NCBI RefSeq assembly: GCF_000219915.2
Contig: NC_017964.1
Location: forward strand, 1,798,001-1,862,000
Direction: 5' to 3'
DNA: 64,000 nucleotides
Source of the DNA: Advenella kashmirensis WT001
Lineage (GTDB): Bacteria > Pseudomonadota > Gammaproteobacteria > Burkholderiales > Burkholderiaceae_B
Position numbers and translations under genes: made by a program. The notes below the pieces were generated by a model, which made no database searches, was not told the DNA's origin, and was given only the letters and a program-made list of their open reading frames with translations. Numbering within the stretch: position 1 is the first letter of the stretch; every line of letters begins with the position of its first letter. Below, one piece after another: positions 40,073 to 50,207 of this stretch.

Positions 40073-41405
40073 GTGAAGCAAGTCAATATCTGGCCCCGGC
40101 TGTACGGGTCCAGGGGAAAATGGCGTTGCCTGGATCGAAAAGCATTTCGAACCGGGTTCTCTTGCTGGCAGCCTGTCAGAAGGCAACACGCACATTGACG
40201 GGCTACTCGATTCGGATGACACGCGCGTCATGCTTGCCGCGTTGCGCGCGCTTGGGCTACAGATTGATCAGGCAGGCGAGAATCAGGTTGTGGTGCACGG
40301 CAAGGGGTCGTTTCCTCAAACGCAGGCAGATCTGTTTCTGGGCAATGCCGGTACAGCGTTTCGCCCATTGACCGCAGCGCTGGCGGTGGCGCAGGGGCAT
40401 TACCGTCTGCATGGCGTGCCCCGTATGCATGAACGTCCGGTCGGAGACCTGGTCACGGCACTGCAGGCTGTGGGTGCACAGATCCGCTATGAGGGCCAAG
40501 TCGGTTACCCGCCGCTGCAGATCTCACCTGCGCAACTGCATGTTGATGGCCCGATCCCGATTCAGGGCAATGTGTCCAGTCAGTTTTTGACCGCCTTTCT
40601 GATGATCGCCCCGATCCTGGCGGCGCGTGTCGGCCACGATATCACCTTGCAGGTTCAGGGAGAGCTGATCTCCAGGCCGTATATCGCCATTACCCTGCAA
40701 TTGATGGCGCGATTTGGCGTGACCGTTGTGCAGGAAGGCTGGCAACGCTTTACCATCGCGGCGGACAGTCGCTACACCAGTCCCGGTACGGTTGCTGTCG
40801 AGGGCGATGCCTCCAGCGCATCTTACTTTCTGGCCCTGGGGCTGCTTGGCCAGGGGCCGGTACAAATCAACGGTATCGGCAGGGACAGCATTCAGGGCGA
40901 TATTGCGTTTGCGCAATTTATCGAGCGGCTGGGCGGAAAAATTACCTATCAGGACCAATGTCTGATCTCCGAGAGACAGCAAAGTGTCGCTGATCAGCCT
41001 TTGCCGGCATTTGACGAAGATTTCAACCTGATTCCCGATGCGGCCATGACAGCAGCGGTGCTGGCCCTGTACGCTGACGGCCCTTGTATGTTGCGCAATA
41101 TTGGCAGTTGGCGCGTCAAGGAAACGGATCGCATTCATGCCATGCATACCGAGTTGAGCAAACTGGGTGCAATGGTTGAATCGGGACCCGACTGGATTCG
41201 TATTACCCCGCCCGAGCCCGGCAAATGGCGAACAGCGCAGATTGCGACCTACGATGATCATCGTATGGCCATGTGCTTTTCGCTGGCCGTATTCGGGCCG
41301 GTTGGCGTTACCATCCTGGATCCTGCGTGCGTCAGCAAGACATTTCCAGACTATTTCTTAGTTTATGATGCGCTTGTTACAACCGCGCAGGAAGGGGTGT
41401 CATGA
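40069..41405 (+). CDS. aroA: 5-enolpyruvylshikimate-3-phosphate synthase (one-base frameshift)
   Basis: AroA joins shikimate-3-phosphate and phosphoenolpyruvate in the shikimate pathway. The first segment has [16 protein letters not shown], the phosphate-binding entry. After the shift come [11 protein letters not shown], the PEP loop [28 protein letters not shown], and [15 protein letters not shown]. The glyphosate-site GNAGTAFRP is of the sensitive class I type. One base is missing near 40203 (GGC TAC to GGC CTA CTC). Start ATG 40069 overlaps the tyrA stop. Repaired length is about 445 residues. Confidence 0.94.
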
Positions 41406-42082
41406 CTGGCCGAGTGCGGGCGGACGATCCTATTCCTGTTATTGCCATTGATGGCCCGACCGCCTCAGGCAAAGGCACGGTCGCTGCCCGGGTGGCCGAT
41501 GCCCTGGGCTGGTCCGTCCTCGATAGCGGCGCGCTGTACCGTCTGAGTGCGCTCGCAGCGCTCAGGCGCGGTGTGGCCGATACTGACGACAATGCGCTGG
41601 CCGATATTGCACGAGGGCTGGATGTCCGCTTTCAGGGCGACAAAGTGTTGCTTGACAACGACGACGTCACCGAGCAGTTGCGCCAGGAGCATATCGGCGA
41701 CATGGCCTCGCGAATTGCACCGCTGCAGCCATTGCGCGATGCCTTGCTGGAGCGCCAGCGGGCGTTTCGGCAGGCTCCAGGCCTGGTTTGCGATGGTCGG
41801 GATATGGGAACCGTCGTATTTCCAGATGCTTCTCTTAAGATTTTCCTGATTGCAGACGTTGATGCGCGTGCGCAAAGACGCTATAAGCAGTTGATCGAAA
41901 AAGGTTTTTCTGCTAATCTTGGCGACTTGTTAAAGGATTTGAAAGCGCGCGACGACCGGGATCAGAACCGTTTGGTGGCGCCACTGAAACCAGCAGATGA
42001 TGCCGTAGTGGTCGATTCTTCCGATTTGGGAATTGATCAGACCGTCGAGCGCATCCTGGCTCACTGGCGCAACAAAACGTAA
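41402..42082 (+). CDS. cmk: cytidylate kinase
   Basis: Cmk phosphorylates CMP and dCMP with ATP. The 226-residue P-loop protein has [52 protein letters not shown] and a lid segment with RDDRDQNR. Its ATG overlaps the aroA stop. A spacer of about 360 bases with a strong hairpin separates it from rpsA. Confidence 0.94.
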   Translation: MTGRVRADDPIPVIAIDGPTASGKGTVAARVADALGWSVLDSGALYRLSALAALRRGVADTDDNALADIARGLDVRFQGDKVLLDNDDVTEQLRQEHIGDMASRIAPLQPLRDALLERQRAFRQAPGLVCDGRDMGTVVFPDASLKIFLIADVDARAQRRYKQLIEKGFSANLGDLLKDLKARDDRDQNRLVAPLKPADDAVVVDSSDLGIDQTVERILAHWRNKT

Positions 42083-42446
42083 CAGCGAATGAGCGGGCCG
42101 GTAAGTCGGCTGGAACCGGGGGTGATTGTTCAGCAGTCGTCGGTTCAGCGTTTTTCGGTTCAGCATCGTCCGCATTCATATCCGATGCACCAGCGCGGTC
42201 AGGCAGCAGGATTGCAGTAGCAGTACCAATATTCCCCTGAGGTTGCCAGTATTATGGCTGCCCCATAGGGCACAGAGCAGTTTTTCAACGGTCATGGCAG
42301 GCGCGAAAGTCACCTGCGTTACTGTTGAATTTCAAGGGCTTTCGTCTGAGTTCAGACGAAAGGTTTTTTCACTCCGCCGCGGCAGGCTGTTCTGCCAAAG
42401 CGTGTTTTTAAGGCCAGGAGACCGTGATGGTCCCGGGATTTTTCTA
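42083..42446. other. cmk-rpsA spacer with terminator/attenuator hairpin
   Basis: This spacer of 364 bases has no supported gene. It contains two TCGGTTCAGC repeats (42136-42164) and the hairpin at 42339-42369. The second half should hold an rpsA promoter or leader. Confidence 0.5.
42339..42369 (+). terminator. rho-independent terminator or attenuator upstream of rpsA
   Basis: An 11-bp perfect stem (CTTTCGTCTGA / TCAGACGAAAG) with a very short GT loop as drawn is followed by GTTTTTT. It sits 78 bases before the rpsA start, so it may set rpsA expression relative to cmk. Confidence 0.85.
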
Positions 42447-44162
42447 ATGTCATCCATTTCTTTACAAGACGCCACTGGTGGCGAAAGCTTTGCTGATCTA
42501 TTTGCTCAAAGCGTAAAAAACCAGGATATGAAATCAGGTGAAGTGATTTCAGCCGAAGTGGTCCGTGTCGATCACAACTTTGTCGTAGTTAATGCGGGAT
42601 TGAAGTCCGAATCTCTCATCCCTCTCGAAGAATTCCTGAATGATCAGGGCGAACTGGAAGTTGCCGAAGGTGACTTCGTTTCTGTTGCCATTGATTCACT
42701 CGAAAACGGTTACGGCGACACCATCCTGTCCCGTGATCGTGCTAAACGTCTGTCTGCATGGCTGTCACTCGAGAAAGCGCTCGAGTCTGGCGAAATGGTA
42801 ACCGGCACCATCACTGGAAAAGTGAAGGAGCGGCCTTACTGTCATGACTAACGGCATTCGCGCCTTTTTGCCTGGTTCACTGGTTGATCTGCGTCCTGTC
42901 AAGGATACGACGCCATACGAAGGCAAAACGATGGAGTTTAAAGTTATTAAACTCGATCGCAAACGCAATAACGTCGTGCTGTCACGTCGTTCTGTTCTTG
43001 AAGTGAACATGGGCGAAGAGCGTCAGAAACTGCTGGAAAACCTGAAAGAAGGCGCAGTGGTTACCGGTGTGGTCAAAAACATTACCGATTACGGCGCATT
43101 CGTTGACCTGGGCGGTATCGACGGTCTGTTGCACATTACCGATATGGCATGGCGTCGTGTTCGCCACCCATCTGAAGTCCTGTCCGTTGGTCAGGAAGTG
43201 CAGGCCAAGGTTCTTAAGTTTGATCAGGACAAGAGCCGCGTTTCCCTGGGCGTCAAACAGCTGGGCGAAGATCCATGGGTCGGTCTGGCACGTCGCTATC
43301 CGCAAGGCACACGCCTGTTCGGTAAAGTCACCAATCTTACTGACTACGGTGCGTTTGTTGAAGTCGAAACCGGTATCGAAGGTCTGGTACACGTTTCCGA
43401 AATGGACTGGACCAACAAAAACGTTGATCCGCGCAAAGTGGTTAGCCTGGGCGAAGAAGTTGAAGTCATGGTTCTGGAAATCGACGAAGATCGTCGTCGT
43501 ATTTCACTTGGCATGAAACAGTGCCGTGCGAACCCATGGGAAGATTTTGCCACCAACTTCAAACGTGGTGACAAAGTCCATGGCGCAATCAAATCCATTA
43601 CCGACTTTGGCGTATTCATCGGTCTGCCTGGCGGTATCGATGGTCTGGTTCACCTGTCTGACCTGTCATGGGCCGATTCTGGTGAAGAAGCCGTGCGCAA
43701 CTTCAAGAAAGGCGACGAGATTGATGCCGTGGTACTGGCGATCGATACCGACAAAGAGCGTATTTCTCTTGGTATCAAACAGCTCGAAGGCGATCCGTTC
43801 AACAACTACGTTGCAACGAACGACAAGGGCGCCGTTGTTCCTGGCGTGATCAAGTCTGTTGAAGCCAAAGGTGCAGTTGTTACGCTGTCACTTGAGGTTG
43901 AAGGCTATCTGCGCGCTTCTGAAATTTCAGCCGGCCGTGTCGAAGATGCGACCACTGTCCTGAAAGAAGGCCAGAACATCGAAGCCATGATCCTGAACGT
44001 CGATCGCAAGGCGCGTTCAATCCAGTTGTCAATCAAGGCACGTGACAATGCTGAGACCGCGCAGAGGCGTTGCAACGCATGAGCGATACCAGTGCGTCAT
44101 CCGGTACGACTAACCTGGGAGCTTTGCTCAAGGCGAAGCTCGACCAAGCTAAAGACGATTAA
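42447..44162 (+). CDS. rpsA: 30S ribosomal protein S1 (one insertion and one deletion as read)
   Basis: S1 binds mRNA on the 30S subunit and is normally essential. The start [19 protein letters not shown] and six S1 repeats are visible (for example [32 protein letters not shown] and similar segments). The frame is broken near 42830, where one extra A must be removed (AAGGAGCGG to AAGGGCGG, restoring [14 protein letters not shown]). It is broken again near 44064, where one G must be added to give [11 protein letters not shown] and the true stop at 44160-44162. Repaired length is about 571 residues. Codon use is that of a highly expressed gene. ihfB begins three bases later. Confidence 0.95.
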
Positions 44163-44165
44163 GCT

Positions 44166-44528
44166 GTGACTAAATCAGAGTTGATTGAAGCACTAGCGGC
44201 CAGCTATCCACAGCTGGCTGCCCGTGACACCGACTTCGCTGTCAAGACGATGCTTGATGCCATGACCGTTGCTCTATCCAGAGGTCAGCGCATTGAAATT
44301 CGCGGTTTTGGCAGCTTCTCGCTGTCAACGCGTGCTCCACGGGTTGGGCGCAATCCCAAGTCCGGCGAACAGGTGATGGTCCCCGGCAAACGGGTGCCTC
44401 ACTTTAAGGCGGGCAAAGAATTGCGCGAGCGCGTTGATTCTGTTTTTACCTCTGCTGACGATACCAAGCAGGATTCATCCGAGAATGGCCAATTTGACGC
44501 CCAGGCGGCCAAGGTAGCCAATCTCTGA
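44166..44528 (+). CDS. ihfB: integration host factor subunit beta
   Basis: IHF beta pairs with IhfA to bend DNA by about 180 degrees. The protein begins with a GTG at 44166. It shows [63 protein letters not shown], with the DNA-intercalating Pro in NPKSG. It is 120 residues against about 94 in E. coli, because of a polar 26-residue C-terminal tail. It directly follows rpsA and precedes a strong terminator, so it closes the gyrA-to-ihfB run. Confidence 0.94.
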   Translation: MTKSELIEALAASYPQLAARDTDFAVKTMLDAMTVALSRGQRIEIRGFGSFSLSTRAPRVGRNPKSGEQVMVPGKRVPHFKAGKELRERVDSVFTSADDTKQDSSENGQFDAQAAKVANL

Positions 44529-44564
44529 TTAAATCAGGCAGGTGTTCGTTTCTTAATGAAGTCC

Positions 44565-44594
44565 AAAAACCCCGATTACAAAATCGGGGTTTTT
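44565..44594 (+). terminator. rho-independent terminator after ihfB
   Basis: Stem CCCCGATT/AATCGGGG, loop ACAA, flanked by A5 and T5 tracts. It ends the rpsA-ihfB transcript before lapA. Confidence 0.93.
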
Positions 44595-44653
44595 GTTTTT
44601 AGACAGCCAATTCGCATTACAATGACGAATAATTCAATTTCAGGAGCAGGCCA

Positions 44654-45031
44654 ATGCGTTACATTGTCTGGGCATTGCGAATCATCGTTTTTCTGTTGGT
44701 ATTATTGTTCGCACTCAAAAACACCGACCCCGTCACTGTGCGGTTTTTTGGTGATTATACCTTTGCCGGTGTACCGCTCATTGTCGTGCTATTGCTTGCA
44801 TTTTTCGTTGGCGCACTGTTTGCCTGGCTGGTCAGCATTCCAACGCGCTTGCGCAAAACCCGTGAAGTCGGGCGTCTCAAGGGCGAGGTAGAGCGCCTGA
44901 ACCGTGATGTGGCAGATACCCGCCAGTCGCTGGAAGCGCTCAAGGCCGAAGAATTGCGGCTGCGCAGCAGCGTTGCCTCAACAAGCACCGCCTTGAACAC
45001 GCCTGCCCGGGAGACCGCAGTTGGACTTTGA
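44654..45031 (+). CDS. lapA: LapA-family inner-membrane protein (LPS assembly)
   Basis: The 125-residue protein has two membrane segments (about 5-25 and 38-60: ALRIIVFLLVLLFALKNTDPVTVRFFG and VPLIVVLLLAFFVGALFAWL). A cytoplasmic coiled coil follows (KGEVERLNRDVADTRQSLEAL). The KNTDPVTVRFF motif is the LapA/DUF1049 signature. In E. coli LapA helps LapB control LpxC and LPS synthesis. A GGAGCAGG ribosome binding site precedes the ATG; lapB starts three bases after the stop. Confidence 0.88.
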   Translation: MRYIVWALRIIVFLLVLLFALKNTDPVTVRFFGDYTFAGVPLIVVLLLAFFVGALFAWLVSIPTRLRKTREVGRLKGEVERLNRDVADTRQSLEALKAEELRLRSSVASTSTALNTPARETAVGL

Positions 45032-45034
45032 AGC

Positions 45035-46239
45035 ATGGTGCTGATTCTGATCCCCATTTTGTTCGGACTGGGGTGGATCGCAGCCAAGGTGGATGTCCGG
45101 CAGATCGTCTCTGAAAGCAGGAATTTGCCCGATTCCTATTTTCGCGGGCTCAATTTTCTGCTCAATGAAGATCATGACAAGGCGATTGATGCATTTGTCG
45201 AAGTAGCCAAGCTCGATTCGGAAACAACCGAATTGCATTTTGCGCTTGGCAACCTGTTTCGGCGTCGCGGCGAAATCGAGCGAGCCATTCGGGTACATCA
45301 AAGCCTGCTGTCCCGCTCAGATTTACCGCGCCCCGACAGAGAGCATGCCCTGCATGAAATCGCCCAGGATTACTTCAAGGCGGGTATGTTTGACCGCGCT
45401 GAAAATGCGTTCAAGGAAGTGCAAAATACCAGTTATGGCGTTTCCGCGACCCGGGCGCTGATTCGTATTTACGAAGCAGAGCACGATTGGGAAAAAGCGA
45501 TTGCCGCCGCGGCGCGCCTGCGCGAACTGACCGACGAACCGTTGCCGCAACGCGTCCATTATCATTGCGAGCGGGCTCAGGCCGCATTAAGTGCGAAAGA
45601 GCCGGATTTTGACCGTGTTGCCGCAGAGCTGGATGCCGCCGAGCGCGAAGCCAGGCACAACATGGAGCAAGGTGGTTCCCAGGCGTCTTATGCGCGTATC
45701 GCCATGTTGCGCGCCTATCTGGCCCGCCGCCTGGCGACGCCAGTACCGAGCGCCAGTGGCTGCTCTCATCGCTGGAACGATCACCTGAGTTTGCCGGCCT
45801 GGTGGCCAAGCAAATCATGGATAATTTCGCTGCCAGCGGCCAGGAAGAACAAGCACTCAGCCTGCTCAGGGGTCATTACTTTGCGCATCCTTCACTGGAT
45901 GTATTCGAAGTGGTGTTTGCCGCATTGCGCAAGCAGGGGTTTGCCCCCGCCTGGCAGTTTGCTCAGGACTCCTTGCGCCAGCATCCGTCTCTGCTAGGCT
46001 TTGACAAAGTGCTGCAAAGCGAATTGGCGCAAGAGCAGCATTCGGGCGGGCAGGGCGAACTGCAGCAACATATGCCCGATTTTGACCTGCCTTTATTGCG
46101 CGCCATGATTGACAAGCACACCCGGCGTATGGACAAATATGCCTGCCGGATCTGCGGATTCCAGGCACAGACCTATTACTGGCAATGCCCTGGCTGCAAT
46201 TCATGGGAAACTTACTCGCCACGCCGCCCAGAGGAATAG
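45035..46239 (+). CDS. lapB: LPS assembly protein LapB/YciM, TPR protein (one-base frameshift)
   Basis: LapB brings LpxC to FtsH for proteolysis and so limits LPS synthesis. The N-terminal membrane anchor (ILIPILFGLGWIAAKVD) is followed by TPR repeats (YFRGLNFLLNEDHDKAIDAFVEVA and others). A C-terminal rubredoxin-like knuckle has YACRICGFQAQTYYWQCPGC, with the two CxxC pairs that bind metal. The frame shifts near 45734 (CTGGC to CTG GGC, giving ARRLGDASTERQWLL). Repaired length is about 401 residues. Genes for heptose synthesis follow, matching an LPS role. Confidence 0.92.
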
Positions 46240-46243
46240 TCGT

Positions 46244-47173
46244 ATGCGTGCATTTCCGATAGAAAAAATCAGACAGATCCGTGTTCTGGTGGTGGGCGAT
46301 GTGATGCTTGACCGCTACTGGTTCGGAGAAGTCGAGCGTATTTCGCCAGAGGCCCCAGTGCCGGTAGTGCGCGTGGCCAAACGGGAAGACCGGTTGGGCG
46401 GCGGGGCCAACGTGGCCCGCAACATTGTTGCGCTCGGCGGTGGGGTCACCTTGTTGGGCATCGTGGGCGACGATGAGGCCGGCGAGCAGATCGCCAGGCT
46501 GGCGCGCGAAGCCGGTATCGATACCCAGTTATTGATCGACGCCTCCATGCATACAACGCTGAAAATGCGTGTACTGGGGCGTCAGCAGCAATTGTTGCGA
46601 ATTGACTTTGACTATCTGCCCGACGAACAGACCCTGCAGCGGCTGGAACAACAGTATCGCCGCCTGCTGGACGATCATGATATTGTGGTTCTCTCCGATT
46701 ATGCCAAAGGTGTGCTCACGCATTGTGCACTGCTGATTAAACTGGCGCGCGAACGCGACATACCGGTCCTGGTTGATCCCAAAGGGGAAGAGTATGACCG
46801 TTATGCGGGCGCGAACCTGATTTCTCCGAACCGCGGAGAAATGCAGCAGGCAGTTGGCAAGTGGAAGACGGAAGAAGAACTGACGTTGTCTGCACAGAGC
46901 CTGCGCCAACGGCTTGCGCTTGAGGCGCTGCTGATTACGCGCTCGGAACAGGGAATGACGTTATACACCGAGGCCGGGCGATTCCATGTGGATGCAGCTG
47001 CGCAAGAGGTTTTTGATGTCTCCGGGGCCGGCGATACGGTTCTGGCGACCATGGCCGTGACCCGAGCCGCTGGCGCAGACTGGCATGAGGCCGTCGAATG
47101 GGCTAACCAGGCCGGTGGTATAGTAGTAGGTAAACTCGGAACATCTATTGTAAGTGCAGAGGAACTGACATGA
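46244..47173 (+). CDS. hldA: D-glycero-beta-D-manno-heptose-7-phosphate kinase (HldA/RfaE domain I)
   Basis: The enzyme phosphorylates heptose-7-phosphate at C1 in LPS core heptose synthesis. ATG 46244 has GAGGAA upstream. The PfkB/ribokinase-type protein has [58 protein letters not shown] and [14 protein letters not shown] (catalytic GAGD near residue 262). It has 309 residues and lacks the adenylyltransferase half of bifunctional HldE, so a separate hldC is expected elsewhere. It overlaps hldD by four bases. Confidence 0.92.
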   Translation: MRAFPIEKIRQIRVLVVGDVMLDRYWFGEVERISPEAPVPVVRVAKREDRLGGGANVARNIVALGGGVTLLGIVGDDEAGEQIARLAREAGIDTQLLIDASMHTTLKMRVLGRQQQLLRIDFDYLPDEQTLQRLEQQYRRLLDDHDIVVLSDYAKGVLTHCALLIKLARERDIPVLVDPKGEEYDRYAGANLISPNRGEMQQAVGKWKTEEELTLSAQSLRQRLALEALLITRSEQGMTLYTEAGRFHVDAAAQEVFDVSGAGDTVLATMAVTRAAGADWHEAVEWANQAGGIVVGKLGTSIVSAEELT

Positions 47174-48162
47174 TTATCGTAACCGGAGCCGCGGGTTTCA
47201 TTGGCAGCAATCTCGTGCGTGGCCTGAACAACAGGGGCATTACCAATATTCTGGCTGTAGACGATCTGACCGATGGCGACAAGTTCGTCAATCTGCGGTC
47301 AGGAATCATTGCCGATTATATGGACAAGGACGAATTTCGTACCCGCGTCAACAGCGGCCAGTTCGGCCCGATTACGGCCATTTTTCATCAGGGCGCCTGT
47401 TCGGACACCACTGAGAGAAACGGTCGTTACATGATGGATAACAACTATCGGGTGACGCTGGAGCTATTTAATTTCTGCCAGGCACGCAGTATTCCCTTTA
47501 TTTACGCCTCTTCCGCCGCAGTGTACGGTGGGGGACCCGATTACATCGAGGCGCTCGAAAATGAAAAGCCACTGAACGTATACGGCTATTCAAAGTTCCT
47601 GTTTGACCAGGTCGTGCGCGAGCGTTTTGAGCATCGTACGGCACAAGTCGTGGGTCTTCGCTACTTCAATGTGTACGGTCCGAACGAACAGCACAAGGGC
47701 CGTATGGCCTCTGTTGCCTTTCACAATATGAACCAGTTTCTGACGGAAGGTCATGTGCGGCTTTTTGGCGGCTGGGATGGCTACGAAGACGGCGGTCAGC
47801 GGCGCGATTTTATTTCAGTAGATGATGTGGTCGCAGTCAACCTGTTTTTCCTGGATCATCCGGAACAGTCTGGTATTTTCAATTGCGGTACCGGCCGGGC
47901 GCAGCCCTTTAACGACATCGCCTGCGCGGTCGTCAATACCCTGAGGGAAGAGAGAAACGAAGCGCGCCTGTCGCTGGATGCGCTGGTCCGCGAGGGGCTG
48001 ATTCGCTATATTCCATTCCCCGATGATCTCAAAGGACGCTATCAAAGCTTTACGCAGGCTGACACCACCCGGCTGCGGGCTGCTGGTTTCAAGGCCGAGA
48101 TGAACGATGTGGAGCAGGGCGTATCCAGTTATATTCGCCGCTTGCGTTCGGATAACGCATAG
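47170..48162 (+). CDS. hldD: ADP-L-glycero-D-manno-heptose-6-epimerase
   Basis: HldD (RfaD) makes the ADP-heptose form used for the LPS inner core. The 330-residue short-chain dehydrogenase has the NADP motif [17 protein letters not shown] and [12 protein letters not shown]. The SSAAVYGG Ser segment, the catalytic YGYSK (about 139-143), and [22 protein letters not shown] follow. ATG overlaps the hldA stop (ATGA). A terminator-like hairpin lies about 120 bases downstream. Confidence 0.95.
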   Translation: MIIVTGAAGFIGSNLVRGLNNRGITNILAVDDLTDGDKFVNLRSGIIADYMDKDEFRTRVNSGQFGPITAIFHQGACSDTTERNGRYMMDNNYRVTLELFNFCQARSIPFIYASSAAVYGGGPDYIEALENEKPLNVYGYSKFLFDQVVRERFEHRTAQVVGLRYFNVYGPNEQHKGRMASVAFHNMNQFLTEGHVRLFGGWDGYEDGGQRRDFISVDDVVAVNLFFLDHPEQSGIFNCGTGRAQPFNDIACAVVNTLREERNEARLSLDALVREGLIRYIPFPDDLKGRYQSFTQADTTRLRAAGFKAEMNDVEQGVSSYIRRLRSDNA

Positions 48163-48500
48163 CGCTTGCAGCCGGGAGTTTGCGTCCAGGCTTTTGCGGG
48201 CCACTTCAGGCAAATCCACTGTACCAGACGTATCAGAGGTATCCGACTGATCAGGTCCGTCAGGTCTATCATGGTCGTTGAACCAACCCGGAGCACATCA
48301 AGTGCGTCCGGGTTTTCTATTGTCGTTGACGATGGCCACCCAAATCAGGTCCTGTCCCTATGTCTCCCACACCTGAACCTATCGGTTTGCTCGCCTCGGT
48401 TTCCGCCATCGGATCATTCTATCTGCCAGCCAGGTTCCGCTAGCGTCGCTATGGCACACTATAGGCATCTTTTTTTACCGTTCTTCGTGTCGTCTTGCTT
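48163..48500. other. hldD-comEA spacer
   Basis: This stretch of about 338 bases has no supported gene. It contains the terminator hairpin at 48285-48316 and several short GGTC/CAGGTC-type repeats before it. Confidence 0.5.
48285..48316 (+). terminator. rho-independent terminator after hldD
   Basis: Arms AACCCGGA and TCCGGGTT enclose an inner GCAC/GTGC pair with a one-base bulge and loop ATCAA. A T run follows. Confidence 0.75.
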
Positions 48501-49048
48501 ATGTCATTTGTCCGTGACTGCCGTTGCCAGCTTTTGCTGTTTTGTTTTTTTCTTGTATCAGGGTTTTCTCCCGTTCATGCGCTAGACCTGAATCAGGCAA
48601 CGCGGGCCCAACTGCGTGCCATCAAGGGCGTTGGCGATAAATTGGCTGACCGCATTCTGACGGCCCGGCAGCGAGGCCGCTTTGTCTCCCTGGAGGATCT
48701 GGCGGCCGGGTTGCCGGGGTGGGGCCGAAAAAACTGCAGGTATTGCGCGAACAGGGCGTTCGGGTGGGCGCACTTGCCGGGTACCCTGTCGGGCACCCGT
48801 CGGTCAGTGCCCGGTCACGCAGCAGCAAGCCTGGCCGTTCTGATCCTGGTCAGTTCGCGTCGGTCAGAGATAAATTGGTTGTTGGTCGCGAATCAACAGA
48901 TGATCAGAAGCGTGCCGGCGAGCACCTGACGTACGCGCCCATTCCGGCCATGCCAATGTTGATCCGGCCACGCCCGCGGGCAGGCAGCGAACCGGCAGGG
49001 TTGGGAAAGGGTCCTGCCGGCACCGGCGCACAGGTCAAAACCCATTGA
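48501..49048 (+). CDS. ComEA-like helix-hairpin-helix protein (one-base frameshift)
   Basis: ATG 48501 opens a signal peptide or anchor (LLLFCFFLVSGFSPVHALD). One helix-hairpin-helix DNA-binding unit follows: LNQATRAQLRAIKGVGDKLADRILTARQRGRFVSLEDL. The frame breaks in a G run near 48717; five G instead of four gives LPGVGPKKLQVLREQGV and a C-terminal polar, Arg/Ser/Pro-rich tail to 49048. Repaired length is about 182 residues. ComEA proteins bind incoming DNA during transformation. The hldD-comEA-cysM order is one I recall from betaproteobacteria. Confidence 0.78.
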
Positions 49049-49202
49049 TGGGTCAGGGAATAAGCCATGCAGGCTTTATTATGAGTGCTATGATTACCCT
49101 CACCAAGCGCCTGTTCAGCCCACTTCGGGTGGCCAGGGTTGTTCGCAACTTACGATGCCCACATGGATTTTCGGGGTATCCCACATTCCATTCAGACCTA
49201 TC

Positions 49203-50117
49203 ATGACAAAATCGTACCCTACAATCGAAGATACCATCGGCAACACGCCTCTGGTGCGCCTGCAGCGCATCCCAGCACACCTGGGCGAGGCGCGCGGCAA
49301 TGTGATTCTGGCCAAGCTTGAAGGCAATAATCCGGCCGGTTCTGTCAAGGACAGGCCGGCATTGTCCATGATCCGACATGCGCAGGCACGCGGTGAAATC
49401 CGGCCCGGCGACACGCTTATCGAAGCCACCAGCGGCAATACCGGTATTGCGTTGGCCATGGCAGCGGCCATCAGTGGCTATAAAATGATTCTGATCATGC
49501 CAGATAACCTGTCTGTGGAACGTCGTGCATCGATGAATGCTTACGGCGCCCAGCTGATCCTGACGCCGGCAGACAAAGGCGGGATGGAGTATGCGCGGGA
49601 TCTGGCTCAATCGATGCAAGCCGAAGGCAAGGGCAAGGTGCTCGACCAGTTTGCCAACCCCGATAACCCACGCGCCCACATCGAAGGCACCGGGCCGGAA
49701 ATCTGGCAGCAAACAGATGGACAGGTGACGCATTTCGTGAGCGCCATGGGAACCACCGGCACGATCATGGGGGTTGGCTCTTACCTGAAATCGCGTAATG
49801 CCCAGATCCAGATCATCGGTGCACAACCGGCTCCTGGCGCGTCCATTCCCGGTATCAGAAAATGGTCCGAAGAATATCAGCCGGCTATCTATAATCGGGC
49901 AGGTGTTGATCACTTTGAGCTGATCGGGCAGCAGGAGGCCGAAGACATGGCTCGTCATATGGCCGCCAACGAAGGCATTTTCGGCGGTATTTCGTCTGCG
50001 GGTGCCCTGGTGGCTGCTTTGCGTACCGCGGAACGCGTGAACAACGCCACCATTGTTTTCATTGTCTGTGATCGCGGGGATCGCTATTTGTCCCAGGGCG
50101 TATTCAATCCTGTGTGA
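49203..50117 (+). CDS. cysM: cysteine synthase B
   Basis: CysM makes cysteine from O-acetylserine and sulphide or thiosulphate. ATG 49203 gives the usual start (YPTIEDTIGNTPLVRLQRI); an upstream in-frame ATG at 49155 adds 16 atypical residues. PLP lysine is in GNNPAGSVKDRPAL (about residue 43). EATSGNTGIALA and SAMGTTGTIMGVG bind substrate and PLP phosphate. The length of 304 residues fits CysM, not CysK. An FNR box lies 54 bases after the stop. Confidence 0.93.
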   Translation: MTKSYPTIEDTIGNTPLVRLQRIPAHLGEARGNVILAKLEGNNPAGSVKDRPALSMIRHAQARGEIRPGDTLIEATSGNTGIALAMAAAISGYKMILIMPDNLSVERRASMNAYGAQLILTPADKGGMEYARDLAQSMQAEGKGKVLDQFANPDNPRAHIEGTGPEIWQQTDGQVTHFVSAMGTTGTIMGVGSYLKSRNAQIQIIGAQPAPGASIPGIRKWSEEYQPAIYNRAGVDHFELIGQQEAEDMARHMAANEGIFGGISSAGALVAALRTAERVNNATIVFIVCDRGDRYLSQGVFNPV

Positions 50118-50170
50118 ACAGGCCATGATCGGCCACGGTCGAGCACAATGCGCATCAGGTGCCGAATAGT

Positions 50171-50184
50171 TTGATATAGATCAA
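50171..50184. promoter_or_regulatory. FNR/Anr-type binding site upstream of the CcoI-like gene
   Basis: TTGATATAGATCAA is a perfect TTGAT-N4-ATCAA palindrome, 24 bases before the first possible start codon (50208). It implies oxygen control, probably by the fnr-like gene at 57033-57791. Confidence 0.8.
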
Positions 50185-50207
50185 GATAGTTTTCTGGAAT
50201 CGATACT

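Noticed and set aside
42126..42446. Upstream extension of rpsA
   Set aside because: The open frame crosses a terminator hairpin and has no similarity to S1. The normal S1 start is at 42447.
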